A stretch of DNA of 61,921 bases from an uncultured Acidobacteriia bacterium (GCA_903923395.1 CAIXXM010000045.1:1-61921); one strand, 5' to 3'; positions 37,935 to 47,392 are shown, counted from the stretch's first letter. Notes: a model not told the origin generated them from the letters alone. Numbers and translations: made by a program.

Positions 37935-38906
37935 ATGGCCAGCCCCGCCGCCGTAACACAACCGAGAAAGAAAGCACTCTCCGAGCGTTTACGCGGCGGG
38001 GATATGGTCGCCTATCTATTGACCATCTTCTTCGCCACGCTCATCCTGCTGGTCACGGTTTACATCGTGTACGAGTTGTGGATGTACAGTCTGCCCACGC
38101 TGAAGAAGTTTGGCTTCAGCTTCATTGGCGGGCAGATTTGGGATCCGAATCCCGATAAGAATGTTTATGGTGCGCTGCCGTTCATCTACGGCACGCTGGT
38201 TACTTCGATTGTGGCGCTGCTGATTTCCGTGCCTCTCGGCGTGGGTGCGGCGATTTATCTTTCGGAGCTCGCCGAACAAAAGCTTTCGAATATCCTGACC
38301 TTCCTGGTGGAGTTGCTCGCAGCGGTGCCGAGCGTCATTTATGGCCTGCTTGCAATCTTCACGCTGGTCCCGCTGATGCGGGATTACATTGGTCCCTTCC
38401 TTGAAAAATTTCTGGGCTGGACGCCCTTCTTCCAGAGCCCGATCTACGGCACGGGATATCTCACGGCCGGGTTGGTGCTCGCAGTGATGACGTTCCCGTT
38501 CATCATCTCCGTCTCGCGCGAAGCCTTGATGGCCGTGCCCCGGGAGCAACGCGAAGCGGCTCTGGCGCTGGGCGCAACGCAGTGGGAATCCACTTATCAA
38601 ATTGTTCTGCCGTACGCGAAACTGGGCATCATTGGTTCCGTGTTCCTCGGTCTGGCCCGTGCGCTGGGGGAAACGATGGCCGTGACGATGGTAATCGGCA
38701 ATGACACCCACATCCACGCTTCCCTGCTGAATCAGGGCTATACCATCGCCGCGCTGGTGGCCAATGAATTCAATGAAGCAGGCGACGTGCAGGGTCCCGC
38801 GCTGGTGGAACTTTGCCTGGTCCTGTTTGTGATGACCATGCTGATCAATGCCGGTGCGCGCTTGATGATTACGCTCACGACTTCGAAAGGAAGTGCCCGC
38901 GCATGA
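37935..38906 (+). CDS. pstC: Phosphate ABC transporter permease PstC
   Basis: A 323-residue inner-membrane permease with about six helices. The EAA-type coupling loop reads SREALMAVPREQREAALALGATQWES. The long periplasmic loop after helix 1 (GGQIWDPNPDKNVYGALPFIYGT) is typical of PstC. It begins 15 bp after pstS, and its TGA overlaps the pstA ATG by 4 bp. Confidence 0.96.
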   Translation: MASPAAVTQPRKKALSERLRGGDMVAYLLTIFFATLILLVTVYIVYELWMYSLPTLKKFGFSFIGGQIWDPNPDKNVYGALPFIYGTLVTSIVALLISVPLGVGAAIYLSELAEQKLSNILTFLVELLAAVPSVIYGLLAIFTLVPLMRDYIGPFLEKFLGWTPFFQSPIYGTGYLTAGLVLAVMTFPFIISVSREALMAVPREQREAALALGATQWESTYQIVLPYAKLGIIGSVFLGLARALGETMAVTMVIGNDTHIHASLLNQGYTIAALVANEFNEAGDVQGPALVELCLVLFVMTMLINAGARLMITLTTSKGSARA

Positions 38907-39757
38907 CCTTCCGCAACAAACGCCGCACAGCGGTAAACAACGTGATGCTTTCCCTGACGGGCGTCTTCGCGTTCTTGACGGTGACCATTCTGATCTTGAT
39001 TCTGGGCTACCTCGTGTACAACGGCGTGACCAGTCTGAACGTCGCATTCTTCACAAAGCTCCCGGTAGGGCCGGGACAAGCGGGTGGCGGTATCGCCAAC
39101 GCGATTATCGGCTCCGTGCTGGTGGTGGCCGTCGCGAGTCTGTTCGGTTTGCCCATCGGATTCCTCTCTGGCGTGTATCTTGCAGAGTTCGGTGCCGGGA
39201 CCAAGTTCGCTTATGTGGTCCGGTATACGGCCGATCTGTTGAACGGCGTGCCGTCCATCGTCATCGGCATCTTTGCCTGGACGGTGGTGGTGAAGCCGAT
39301 GCATCACTATTCGGCCTTTGCCGGGAGTATTGCGCTCAGCCTGATGCTGATTCCGATCACTGCACGCAGCACAGAACAATTTCTGCTCGAAGTGCCGCGT
39401 GCGATGCGCGAAGGTGCCTTGGCACTCGGTGCCAGCAAGTGGAAGGCAATTGCCACGGTCATTGTCCCAGCCGCGCGCAAGGGCATTCTCACCGGCATGA
39501 TCTTAGGTGTCGCCCGGATTTCCGGGGAATCGGCACCGCTGCTGTTTACTGCGCTGGGCAACCAGTATTGGTGCCGGGGCTTGATGGACCAGACCTCGAC
39601 GCTGCCGGTGATGATTTACAAGCTCGCCACGAGTCCGTATGACGACTGGCATCAACAGGCCTGGGCCGCGGGTTTGATCCTGCTGGGTTTGGTGCTGATT
39701 GCGAACATTACCGCGCGTGTGGTTCTGACGCGTGGTGCCTCCGTACCGAAGGGTTAG
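38903..39757 (+). CDS. pstA: Phosphate ABC transporter permease PstA
   Basis: A 284-residue partner permease of PstC. Family features are PVGPGQAGGGIANAIIGS, GLPIGFLSGVYLAEFG and the coupling loop VPRAMREGALALGASKWKA. It starts at the ATGA overlap with pstC. GGCAGACGAC separates its stop from pstB. Confidence 0.96.
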   Translation: MTFRNKRRTAVNNVMLSLTGVFAFLTVTILILILGYLVYNGVTSLNVAFFTKLPVGPGQAGGGIANAIIGSVLVVAVASLFGLPIGFLSGVYLAEFGAGTKFAYVVRYTADLLNGVPSIVIGIFAWTVVVKPMHHYSAFAGSIALSLMLIPITARSTEQFLLEVPRAMREGALALGASKWKAIATVIVPAARKGILTGMILGVARISGESAPLLFTALGNQYWCRGLMDQTSTLPVMIYKLATSPYDDWHQQAWAAGLILLGLVLIANITARVVLTRGASVPKG

Positions 39758-39766
39758 GCAGACGAC

Positions 39767-40609
39767 ATGAGCCCATCACCTAAACTACAATCGACGCCGG
39801 AAACTAAAACTTACCCGAATCCGATGGCTTCTCCTACGAGCACCCCCGAAGCAACGCCCGCACACCGGGCGAAGATGCGCGCCGAGAATGTGAACTTCTT
39901 TTACGGTTCGTTCCAGGCGCTCCATAACATCAACATTGAGTTCCGGGAGAACCAGGTCACGGCACTGATTGGACCGTCCGGCTGTGGGAAGTCGACGTTC
40001 CTCCGCAATCTCAACCGGATCAATGAGACTCTGCGCGGAACCCGTCTGGAAGGGCAGATACTGCTGGACGGCGAGGACATCATGCAGGAAGATGTCACCA
40101 CGATCCGGCGGCGTGTGGGCATGGTGTTCCAACGCCCGAATCCGTTCCCCAAGTCGATCTTCGAAAACATTATCTACGGGCCGAAGATCAATGGCATGGT
40201 GAAGGGCAATGCAAGCGAGATTGTCGAATCGAGCCTTCGCCGGGCGGCGTTGTGGGATGAAGTGAAGGACAAGCTGCACGAGTCCGCGTATGCCTTGTCC
40301 GGCGGGCAGCAGCAGCGTCTTTGCATTGCGCGTGGTCTGGCGGTGAATCCGGACGTGTTGCTGTTGGATGAACCTTGTTCGGCGCTCGATCCGATTGCGA
40401 CGGCGAAGATTGAAGACCTGCTGTTCACGCTGAAGGAACAGTGCACGATCGTGATCGTGACGCACAGCATGCAACAGGCGGCGCGCGTGGCAGACCAGAC
40501 CGGCTTCTTCCTGCTGGGCAAGCTGATTGAATTCGACAAGACGGACATCATCTTCAAGAATCCGGCGAAGCGCGAAACGGAAGACTACATTACGGGCCGC
40601 TTCGGTTAG
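39767..40609 (+). CDS. pstB: Phosphate ABC transporter ATPase PstB
   Basis: A 280-residue ATPase: Walker [10 protein letters not shown], the PstB-specific [10 protein letters not shown], signature [10 protein letters not shown], Walker [14 protein letters not shown] and the switch His in VTHSM. It carries a Pro/Thr-rich N-terminal extension of about 35 residues not needed for the fold; initiation at the ATGs at 39824 or 39875 would remove part or most of it, but neither has a better ribosome site. Confidence 0.96.
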   Translation: MSPSPKLQSTPETKTYPNPMASPTSTPEATPAHRAKMRAENVNFFYGSFQALHNINIEFRENQVTALIGPSGCGKSTFLRNLNRINETLRGTRLEGQILLDGEDIMQEDVTTIRRRVGMVFQRPNPFPKSIFENIIYGPKINGMVKGNASEIVESSLRRAALWDEVKDKLHESAYALSGGQQQRLCIARGLAVNPDVLLLDEPCSALDPIATAKIEDLLFTLKEQCTIVIVTHSMQQAARVADQTGFFLLGKLIEFDKTDIIFKNPAKRETEDYITGRFG

Positions 40610-40651
40610 ACCGCGGCGGTTGTACCCAGTCCACCAGGAAAAGGAGCCCGT

Positions 40652-41332
40652 ATGCGCCCATTTGAAGAAGAGTTGAAGGTTCTGAAATCGAAGCTGCAGG
40701 ACATGGGGTCCCTGGTGGCTCATTCCGTGCACAAGAGTGTGCAGGCGCTGGTGGAACAGAACAGCGATTATGCGCACCAGGTGCTGCGCGATGAGAGCAG
40801 GATCAACCAGTTGGAAATCCAGATTGATGATCTGGCGACAACATTGATTGCCCGGGAGCAGCCTGTCGCCAGGGATATGCGCCTGGTTGTTGCGGCGATC
40901 AAGATCAATGGCGAACTGGAGCGCATGGGCGATCTGGCGGCGCTGGTGGTGGAACGGGCGCTGTCACTGGTGCGTGTGCCGCAGTTGAAGTGTTCAGCCA
41001 GCCTCGAAAAGATTGGCAACCTGGTGCAGCAGATGGTGCTGCAGTCGCTGGATGCCTTTGTGACCGAGGACGCGGAAAAGGCGAACTTAATTCTTGCGGC
41101 CGACAACGAAGTAGATGCCGTGCGGAATGAGATCAGCGATGAGTTGGTCAGGTCCATGGCGGCCACGAATGATGTGGATGAGGTGGAACGGGACCTCGAT
41201 ATTCTCATCGCGGCGCGCAGCCTGGAGCGGATTGCCGACCACACCACGAACATCGCGGAAGAGATCATATTCCTCGTGCACGGCGTGGATGTGCGGCACA
41301 GCTTCCAGCGGGAAACTGTGCCGGCAGCGTAG
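40652..41332 (+). CDS. phoU: Phosphate-transport regulator PhoU, copy 2
   Basis: A 226-residue PhoU with the two helical repeats and metal motifs (VAAIKINGELERMGDLAALVV and AARSLERIADHTTNIAEEI). A strong AAGGAG lies 6 bases before the ATG. Placed last in pstSCAB-phoU as in most bacteria, it is the better candidate for the classical Pst-interacting PhoU. It converges with the cupredoxin gene only 4 bp away. Confidence 0.96.
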   Translation: MRPFEEELKVLKSKLQDMGSLVAHSVHKSVQALVEQNSDYAHQVLRDESRINQLEIQIDDLATTLIAREQPVARDMRLVVAAIKINGELERMGDLAALVVERALSLVRVPQLKCSASLEKIGNLVQQMVLQSLDAFVTEDAEKANLILAADNEVDAVRNEISDELVRSMAATNDVDEVERDLDILIAARSLERIADHTTNIAEEIIFLVHGVDVRHSFQRETVPAA

Positions 41333-41336
41333 AGGA

Positions 41337-41645
41337 CTACTTCGAGACTTTCACAGTTATCTTCATCCTGGGGTGAATGGCGCATTCGACTTCGAACTCG
41401 CCCTCCTTCGAGACGGTCACGGGAGTCGTCTGGCCCGGCTGCTGCGTGTAGCTGCCGAACTGCGTGCCGGGCGACACGGAGTAGAGGTTGTGAACCACGT
41501 CGTCAGCGTTCTTGAAAACCAGTTTATCTCCGGCTTTCAAGTGGACAACCTGCTTCGAAAACTGCTTGTCCTTCTGGATAATGACGACGTCCTCACCGAA
41601 GGCAAGGCCGGTCAAGAGTGTGCTGAGCAATAACATTTTCTTCAT
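41337..41645 (-). CDS. Small periplasmic cupredoxin (plastocyanin-like)
   Basis: A 102-residue blue-copper protein with a signal peptide (MKKMLLLSTLLTGLAFG). The likely type-1 copper ligands are all visible: His in DDVVHNLYS (about 52), and Cys, His and Met in VECAIHPRM (about 88-94). It should carry one electron in the periplasm. Start is 7 bp after the stop of the di-haem peroxidase gene upstream, so the two are cotranscribed; the cupredoxin is a natural electron donor for that enzyme, which is inference from context. Confidence 0.88.
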   Translation of the reverse strand: MKKMLLLSTLLTGLAFGEDVVIIQKDKQFSKQVVHLKAGDKLVFKNADDVVHNLYSVSPGTQFGSYTQQPGQTTPVTVSKEGEFEVECAIHPRMKITVKVSK

Positions 41646-41652
41646 AGGATTT

Positions 41653-42693
41653 CTATCTCTTTCCTTCCGGTAATTCCGGGTAGCTCACTTGCGGGTCGCG
41701 GCTGGTCAATGTTTGCAGAAAGGCCAGCAGTGCGTGTTCATCTTCTGGAGTCAGACACAGCGGTTTGACTTCCGGGGCGAGGCTGGGGCGAGCGACGTCT
41801 CCGCCGTGATTGTAAAAATCAATCACCGCTTCGAGATTGTCTTCCGACCCGTCATGCATGTAGTGGGCACGGCGGGCGATATTTCTCAACGTTGGTGTCT
41901 TGAAAGCAAATCTTTGTGATTCGACAGGAATGAAGCGGCCGCGGCCAGGGTCTGTGCTCTTCAAGCCTATGTCGTGAAAGCCGTCATCGGTAAAGTTCCA
42001 GCCGCTGTGACACTTGGCGCAGCCGGCAGTGCCGTTGAAGAGATCAAAGCCGCGTTTAGCCTCGTCCGGGATGGCGGCTTCATTCCCTGCAATCCATTCA
42101 TCGAAGGGCGAAACGGCACTGACGATGGTTCGTTCAAAGGCCGCAATCGCCATGGCAAGGTTCTCTGCATTGGGCAACTGGCCGGAAAAGGCGCGGGCAA
42201 AAAGCTGGCGATAGCCCAGGTTCGTTTGGAGCCAGGGAATGATCTTCTGCAAATCGCCGTTCATTTCACCAGAGGACTGGATGGGCCCCAGCGACTGATC
42301 TTCCAGCGACTTCGCGCGGCCATCCCACATCATGCGGTCGCCGAACGCGATGTTGAGGAGCGTGGGGGTCCGGCGGTCCAGAGTCTTCATGCCCTCACCG
42401 AGGGATTTCGGCAAACCGTCGCTCCAGCTGAGACCGGGGTTGTGGCAGGTGGCGCAAGAGATCCAGCCGGAACCGGAGAGCCGTGGATCGAAGAACAGCG
42501 TTTTGCCGAGCAGTTCTTTTTCTTTGGATGGCAGGTTATCTGCCGGGTACGGAATTGCAGAAGGCCGCTGGTATTTGAGGCGCCAGGCTTCCCTGGATGG
42601 CTCCGCTGCGGCGAGGGGAGGAAGAAGAGCAGGTGAGGCACAGAGAAGGGTGGCTCCCAGCCAGCACCAGAATGACAAATGGTGTTTCGACAT
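41653..42693 (-). CDS. Di-haem cytochrome c peroxidase / MauG-family protein
   Basis: A 346-residue periplasmic protein with a signal peptide (FWCWLGATLLCASPALLPPLAAA). Two CxxCH haem sites are present: CATCH (about residue 80) and CAKCH (about 226), with the intervening RRTPTLLNIAF and the late FKTPTLRNIARRAHYMHDGS signatures of the bacterial CCP/MauG family. These reduce peroxide or carry out long-range oxidation of a partner protein. The linked cupredoxin is probably the donor. There is nothing from the methylamine operon nearby, so a MauG role is not supported. Confidence 0.92.
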   Translation of the reverse strand: MSKHHLSFWCWLGATLLCASPALLPPLAAAEPSREAWRLKYQRPSAIPYPADNLPSKEKELLGKTLFFDPRLSGSGWISCATCHNPGLSWSDGLPKSLGEGMKTLDRRTPTLLNIAFGDRMMWDGRAKSLEDQSLGPIQSSGEMNGDLQKIIPWLQTNLGYRQLFARAFSGQLPNAENLAMAIAAFERTIVSAVSPFDEWIAGNEAAIPDEAKRGFDLFNGTAGCAKCHSGWNFTDDGFHDIGLKSTDPGRGRFIPVESQRFAFKTPTLRNIARRAHYMHDGSEDNLEAVIDFYNHGGDVARPSLAPEVKPLCLTPEDEHALLAFLQTLTSRDPQVSYPELPEGKR

Positions 42694-42861
42694 GGATAAC
42701 TGGGAGATCGGCAGCGGGGGGCGAAAAGATTAGGCTGCGCGGGCAGAAGCGGTACTGTACCCTGCACCACTGCGGATTTTAGAGATAGAGATATTGACAG
42801 CAAAACAATTACACGCGGCCACAGTATAAAATCATCGAACAACCAATTTTCTGGAGACTTC

Positions 42862-44340
42862 ATGAGAACCCGCCTGTCCGTGTCCCTGTTCCTGTGTGCC
42901 GTATCCTCGTTCGCCGACGTCAAACTACCCGCCCTGTTGTCTGACCATATGTTGCTGCAGAGCGGCGCACCCGTGCGTATCTGGGGCTGGGCTGACCCGG
43001 CGGAGACCGTGACGGTAGGCTTTGCCGGGCAGACGGCTGCAACAACTGCCGGTCCGGAAGGCAAGTGGCAGGTCTTCCTGCAGCCGCTGCGTGCCTGGAC
43101 CGCGGGTGACTTGACGGTGCAGGGGAAAAACAAACTCACCGTGACCGATGTTCTGGCAGGTGACGTATGGGTTGCCTCCGGCCAGAGCAACATGGAATGG
43201 ACCTTTGAAAAGACCAACAATGCGGAGCAGGAACTGACGCAGGCGAATTACCCGCAAATGCGCTTCTTTCTGGTTCGCAAGGCCGTTTCCGAGACGCCGA
43301 AGGATAACGTCGAAGGCCAGTGGGTGGTTTGCAAGCCGGAGACCATGAAGCCGCAATCGGCAGTGGCATATTTCTTCGCGCGGGAGATCCATCAGACGCG
43401 CAAGATTCCAGTGGGTGTGATTAATTCCTACTGGGGCGGCACGCCGGCACAATCCTGGACGAGCATGCCTGCGCTGAAGGATGACCTTGATGTGAAGTTC
43501 TACCTGGATAACTGGGCCGTGATTCTGGAGAAGTATCCGGAGGCGAAGGCCAAGTACGACGAGGCACTGGCGAAGTGGAAGGAAGCGAAGAAGGGCAATC
43601 AGCCAGCGGCACCGCAGGGTCCCGGGCATCCGAATACTCCGGCAGGTTTGTATAACGCGATGATTGCGCCGCTGACGCCGTATACCATCCGCGGGGCGAT
43701 TTGGTATCAGGGGGAGTCGAATGCCAGTGAAGCGCAGGCATATAACTATCGCCGGCTTTTCGCGGACATGATTCTGGATTGGCGGCACCAGTGGGGCATT
43801 GGGGATTTCCCGTTCTATTTCGTGCAACTGGCCAATTACAAGACGAACGGCTGGTGGCCGGTGCTGCGGGAATCACAAACGGAGACATTGCGCCTGAAGA
43901 ACACGGCGATGGCTGTGACGATTGATATCGGCAATCCGACGAATATCCATCCAACGAACAAGCAGGATGTGGGGCACCGTTTGGCTCTGGCAGCACGGGC
44001 GCAGGTCTTTGGAGAGCAGATTGAGTATTCCGGGCCGATGTACAAGACGATGACCGTGGAGGGAGCAAAACTCCGGGTTTGGTTTGATCACACAGGCAGC
44101 GGGTTGGCGGTCCGTGGCGGCGGCGCTTTGAAGACCTTTGAATTGGCGGGCGCGGATGGAATGTGGACCGCAGCGGATGCCGTTGTGGATGGCAGCACGG
44201 TTGTGGTTTCTTCAACGGCAGTAACTGCGCCGGTGGCGGTCCGTTATGCGTGGACGGATAACCCGGAGGAAGCCAATTTGATCAACAAAGAGAATCTGCC
44301 GGCATCGCCATTCCGGAATAAGCCAGGCAGGGAAAAGTAA
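42862..44340 (+). CDS. Secreted sialate O-acetylesterase-family (SASA) esterase
   Basis: A 492-residue protein with a signal peptide (LSVSLFLCAVSSFA). The SGNH-type catalytic Ser is in VASGQSNMEW. WYQGESNA and the downstream DVGHR supply oxyanion and likely acid/His functions. An N-terminal beta domain (about 20-100) is typical. These enzymes remove acetyl groups from sialic acid or from plant polysaccharides; there is no sialic-acid pathway here, so a plant-glycan deacetylase is at least as likely. TAA is followed 1 bp later by the MFS gene. The AT-rich 168 bp upstream includes a TTGACA at 42794 without a well-spaced partner. Confidence 0.88.
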   Translation: MRTRLSVSLFLCAVSSFADVKLPALLSDHMLLQSGAPVRIWGWADPAETVTVGFAGQTAATTAGPEGKWQVFLQPLRAWTAGDLTVQGKNKLTVTDVLAGDVWVASGQSNMEWTFEKTNNAEQELTQANYPQMRFFLVRKAVSETPKDNVEGQWVVCKPETMKPQSAVAYFFAREIHQTRKIPVGVINSYWGGTPAQSWTSMPALKDDLDVKFYLDNWAVILEKYPEAKAKYDEALAKWKEAKKGNQPAAPQGPGHPNTPAGLYNAMIAPLTPYTIRGAIWYQGESNASEAQAYNYRRLFADMILDWRHQWGIGDFPFYFVQLANYKTNGWWPVLRESQTETLRLKNTAMAVTIDIGNPTNIHPTNKQDVGHRLALAARAQVFGEQIEYSGPMYKTMTVEGAKLRVWFDHTGSGLAVRGGGALKTFELAGADGMWTAADAVVDGSTVVVSSTAVTAPVAVRYAWTDNPEEANLINKENLPASPFRNKPGREK

Positions 44341-44341
44341 G

Positions 44342-45619
44342 TTGGCGGCCAGGGAAGCATTACCTCCTCTCACCAAGAGTCAGATCCGCAGTTTTTGGGC
44401 TGCGTGGGGCGGTTGGACGCTGGACGGCATGGATGCCTTCATCTATGCTCTGGTGCTGGTGCCGGCGCTGAAGGATATCTTGCCGAAGTCCGGGATTGCG
44501 GCCACCCCGCAGAATGTGGGTTTCTACGGGGGCTTGCTGTTCGCGCTGTTCCTGATCGGCTGGGGAATCTCTTTCCTTTGGGGACCCGTGGCGGACCGTT
44601 TCGGACGGGTAAGAACGCTGGCTGCGACGATCCTTTGTTACTCGCTGTTCACCTTTCTGGGCGCAGTGGCAACCAACGTCTGGATGTTAGGTGCCTTCCG
44701 GTTGCTGGCGGGCATTGGCATCGGCGGCGAGTGGACACTGGGCGGCATTCTTGTGGCTGAAGAATGGCCGGAATCCCGGCGCATCCAAGGTGCGGGCTGG
44801 ATGCATACCGGGTATTACTTCGGCACGCTGCTGGCGGGAGCGTTGAACTACTGGGTCGGTGCACATTACGGTTGGCGGGCCATGTTCGCGATCGGTGGCG
44901 CTCCGGCGCTGATGGTGGCCTTCATCCGGCATGGGGTCAAAGAACCGGAAAAGTGGAAGAACCGTGTCAAGAAGGCCAAGCCGGAGAATGCGCTCAAGCT
45001 GTTATTTGGCGACGAGTACCGGCGGCGGACGTTCCTGAACGCGTTATTTCTGCTGGTCTCGATGGTGGGGCTTTGGGCGGGTTCGGTGTATGTGCCAACG
45101 TCAGTGACGGAGTTGGCGCGGCGGCAGGGCTTCAGCACGGTGGAGGGAACCAAACTGGCTTCCACGGCGACGATGCTGCTCTCGCTCGCCACGGTGCTGG
45201 GCTGTCTGGCGATGCCATGGCTCTGTGAGAAGTTCGGCAGGCGCGGCGGTCTGGCATTCTACTTCGCGGTAATGGCCGTAACTATCGCGGCTGGTTTCGG
45301 CTGGTTCTTCTATCAGCCCAGCGGACTCTACCCCTTCATGGCCTGTATGTTTGTGCTGGGTTTTGGCGGCGCTAACTTCGCGGTATATACGCTTTGGCTG
45401 CCGGAACAATATAGAACAGAATGCCGCGCCAGCGCCTTTGCCTTCGCAACATCGGCGGGCCGTTTCGTGGCCGCGGGAGTTACTTTCCTGGTGGGGTCGG
45501 CGGTATCTTCCTATGGCAGTATTGGCATGCCTGTGGCATTGACTTCGGTCGCTTTTGTAATTGGTTTGATCCTCCTGCCCTTCGGAGTGGAAACGAAGGG
45601 ACAAACACTGCCCGAATGA
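44342..45619 (+). CDS. MFS transporter of the metabolite:H+ symporter type
   Basis: A 425-residue, 12-helix transporter with a TTG start 1 bp after the esterase stop. WGPVADRFGRVRTL (loop 2-3 motif) and RLLAGIGIGGEWTLGG (helix 4) fit the sugar-acid/metabolite symporters such as NanT and related carboxylate importers. LCEKFGRRGG is the second-half counterpart. Coupling to an esterase and an acyl-CoA ligase suggests uptake of an organic acid or a de-acylated sugar. The stop overlaps the next ATG by 4 bp. Confidence 0.85.
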   Translation: MAAREALPPLTKSQIRSFWAAWGGWTLDGMDAFIYALVLVPALKDILPKSGIAATPQNVGFYGGLLFALFLIGWGISFLWGPVADRFGRVRTLAATILCYSLFTFLGAVATNVWMLGAFRLLAGIGIGGEWTLGGILVAEEWPESRRIQGAGWMHTGYYFGTLLAGALNYWVGAHYGWRAMFAIGGAPALMVAFIRHGVKEPEKWKNRVKKAKPENALKLLFGDEYRRRTFLNALFLLVSMVGLWAGSVYVPTSVTELARRQGFSTVEGTKLASTATMLLSLATVLGCLAMPWLCEKFGRRGGLAFYFAVMAVTIAAGFGWFFYQPSGLYPFMACMFVLGFGGANFAVYTLWLPEQYRTECRASAFAFATSAGRFVAAGVTFLVGSAVSSYGSIGMPVALTSVAFVIGLILLPFGVETKGQTLPE

Positions 45620-47022
45620 CACTGATTCAACTTTTCGACTTATCTTTCCAGGGACGGCGCAACAAAGTCGCACTGGAATACAACGGGGCCGATTATACGT
45701 TCGGCGACATGGATGACCGCAGTAACCGGATGGCGAATCTGCTGCTGGAACGCGGCTTTGTCGCCGGGGACCGTCTCTGCCTGCAGCTGGTGAATTGCAT
45801 TGAGCTGATTGATTTCTATCTTGCTTGCGTCAAGCTGGGCGTGATCTTTGTCCCGATCAATGTGCTTTACCGCGACCGCGAGGTTACGCACATTCTGCAC
45901 GATGCGCAGCCCCGGTTCTTTATTACCCCGGCGGAGTTGCCGGAGTGGATGGCGGCGGCGTCAGGAATGTCTTCCGCGCGGCCAGTATCGGATCTGCATG
46001 GCGATTCTCCGGCGGGGATTATTTATACCTCGGGGACCACAGGTGCGTCGAAAGGTGCGGTACTGACGCACAATAACTTCGCGGCGAACGCGCTGAACCT
46101 GCTCACCTGCTGGCAGATTACTGCGGAAGAGCGCTTCCTGCTCGCCCTGCCGCTCTTCCACGTGCACGCGCTGGGAAATGGGTTGCATTGCTGGCTGATC
46201 AGTGGTTGCCGCATGCGTTTGCTGGAGCGTTTTGAACACCAGAAGGCGCTCGATGAGTTCCTGTCATTCCGGCCCACCATGTTCTTCGGCGTGCCCGCGA
46301 TCTACGTGCGTTTGCTGGATATGGGTGAGGAAGCGGCGAAAGAGATTGGGCAGGGTATCCGGCTGTTTGTTTCCGGTTCCGCGCCGCTGCCTGCACAGAT
46401 CATGGAGGAATTCCAGGCTCGTTACGGACATACCATTCTCGAACGCTACGGCATGAGTGAGACCCTCATGAATCTGTCGAATCCATATATCGGAGAGCGG
46501 CGTCCGGGCAGTGTTGGCATGCCTTTGCCCGGCGTGTCCATCCGGCTGTGGAATGATGCGCACGAAGATGTGGCGGATGGTGAAACGGGCGAAGTCTATC
46601 TCAAGGGACCGAATATCTTCGCCGGTTACTGGGCGCGCGAAGAGGCCACCAGGGCAGCGTTTCACGACGGCTGGTTTAAGACGGGTGATCTCGCGACCAG
46701 GGCTCCGGATGGGTATTACACGCTGTGCGGACGGCGCAGCGATTTAATTATCTCGGGCGGCTTCAATATCTATCCTCGTGAGATAGAGGAGTTTCTCACG
46801 GAATTGCCGGGTGTGGAAGAAGCCGCGGTGGTAGCAAGACCCGACCGTGTACGCGGCGAGGTTCCCGTCGCTTTCTTCGCGGGCTCCGCAGAACCCGCAG
46901 ATTTGGAGGCCGCCTGCCGGAAGAGTCTGGCATCCTTCAAGCTGCCAAGAGCTTTCCGGCGGATTGAAAAACTGCCGAGGAACGCGATGGAGAAGGTCCA
47001 GAAGAATCAGTTGCCGGAGTAA
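45616..47022 (+). CDS. AMP-forming acyl-CoA synthetase (malonyl/short-chain type)
   Basis: A 468-residue ANL-superfamily ligase. It has the P-loop YTSGTTGASKGAVLTH, LPLFHVHALGNGL (as in malonyl-CoA synthetases, which have HxHG here), the YGMSETLM adenylate motif, the hinge GWFKTGDLA and GGFNIYPREIEEFL, and the catalytic Lys in RNAMEKVQKNQL. It activates a carboxylate to the CoA thioester in the cytosol. The start at the ATGA overlap with the MFS gene indicates coupling; its TAA overlaps the ATG of the GNAT relic by one base. Confidence 0.9.
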   Translation: MTLIQLFDLSFQGRRNKVALEYNGADYTFGDMDDRSNRMANLLLERGFVAGDRLCLQLVNCIELIDFYLACVKLGVIFVPINVLYRDREVTHILHDAQPRFFITPAELPEWMAAASGMSSARPVSDLHGDSPAGIIYTSGTTGASKGAVLTHNNFAANALNLLTCWQITAEERFLLALPLFHVHALGNGLHCWLISGCRMRLLERFEHQKALDEFLSFRPTMFFGVPAIYVRLLDMGEEAAKEIGQGIRLFVSGSAPLPAQIMEEFQARYGHTILERYGMSETLMNLSNPYIGERRPGSVGMPLPGVSIRLWNDAHEDVADGETGEVYLKGPNIFAGYWAREEATRAAFHDGWFKTGDLATRAPDGYYTLCGRRSDLIISGGFNIYPREIEEFLTELPGVEEAAVVARPDRVRGEVPVAFFAGSAEPADLEAACRKSLASFKLPRAFRRIEKLPRNAMEKVQKNQLPE

Positions 47023-47392
47023 TGATGAAACTTCGCGCTCCACTTCCGCTCGATACGCCGGCACTGCTCGATATCAGCGTGAGTACGGGGCTTTTTGAAG
47101 CGCAAGATGCCGATGGTCTGCTTGGTGATGTGCTCCGGCGGTATCATGCCGGGCAACTACGGCTCAAGGGACGGGAATTGGCCTGGCACTGCTCCGCCGT
47201 GTGGAGGCCGAAACGCACGCCGCGGGAGCAAGGATCTTGATTATTGAGACCAGTTCGCTGGATAGTCTCGCGCGTGCGCGCCGTTTCTACACACGGGAAG
47301 GTTATACCGTCTGTGGCCAGATTCCTCACTTCTATGCGAAGAATGAAGCCAAGATCACCTTTGTAAAGCAGTTCGAAAGTATTTCACTCTAG
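47022..47392 (+). pseudogene. GNAT acetyltransferase relic with internal out-of-frame deletion
   Basis: The first 45 codons (KLRAPLPLDTPALLDISVS through DVLRRYHAGQL) read in one frame and match the start of a GNAT N-acetyltransferase. From about 47168 a different frame continues GTGIGLALLRRVEAET (acetyl-CoA loop, motif A) to RARRFYTREGYTVCGQIPHFYAK. The central strands of the fold, roughly 40-60 residues, are missing at the junction. The gene is therefore broken by a deletion that also changes phase. It still occupies the last position in the esterase-MFS-ligase operon. Confidence 0.75.

Noticed and set aside
41653-42693. MauG of a methylamine dehydrogenase operon
   Set aside because: No mauA/B or related genes nearby; the protein fits the broad CCP family equally well.
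42794-42834. TTGACA with TATAAA as promoter of the sialate-esterase operon
   Set aside because: The spacer of about 25 bp is too long for a sigma-70 promoter; one of the two may be real but I cannot pair them.
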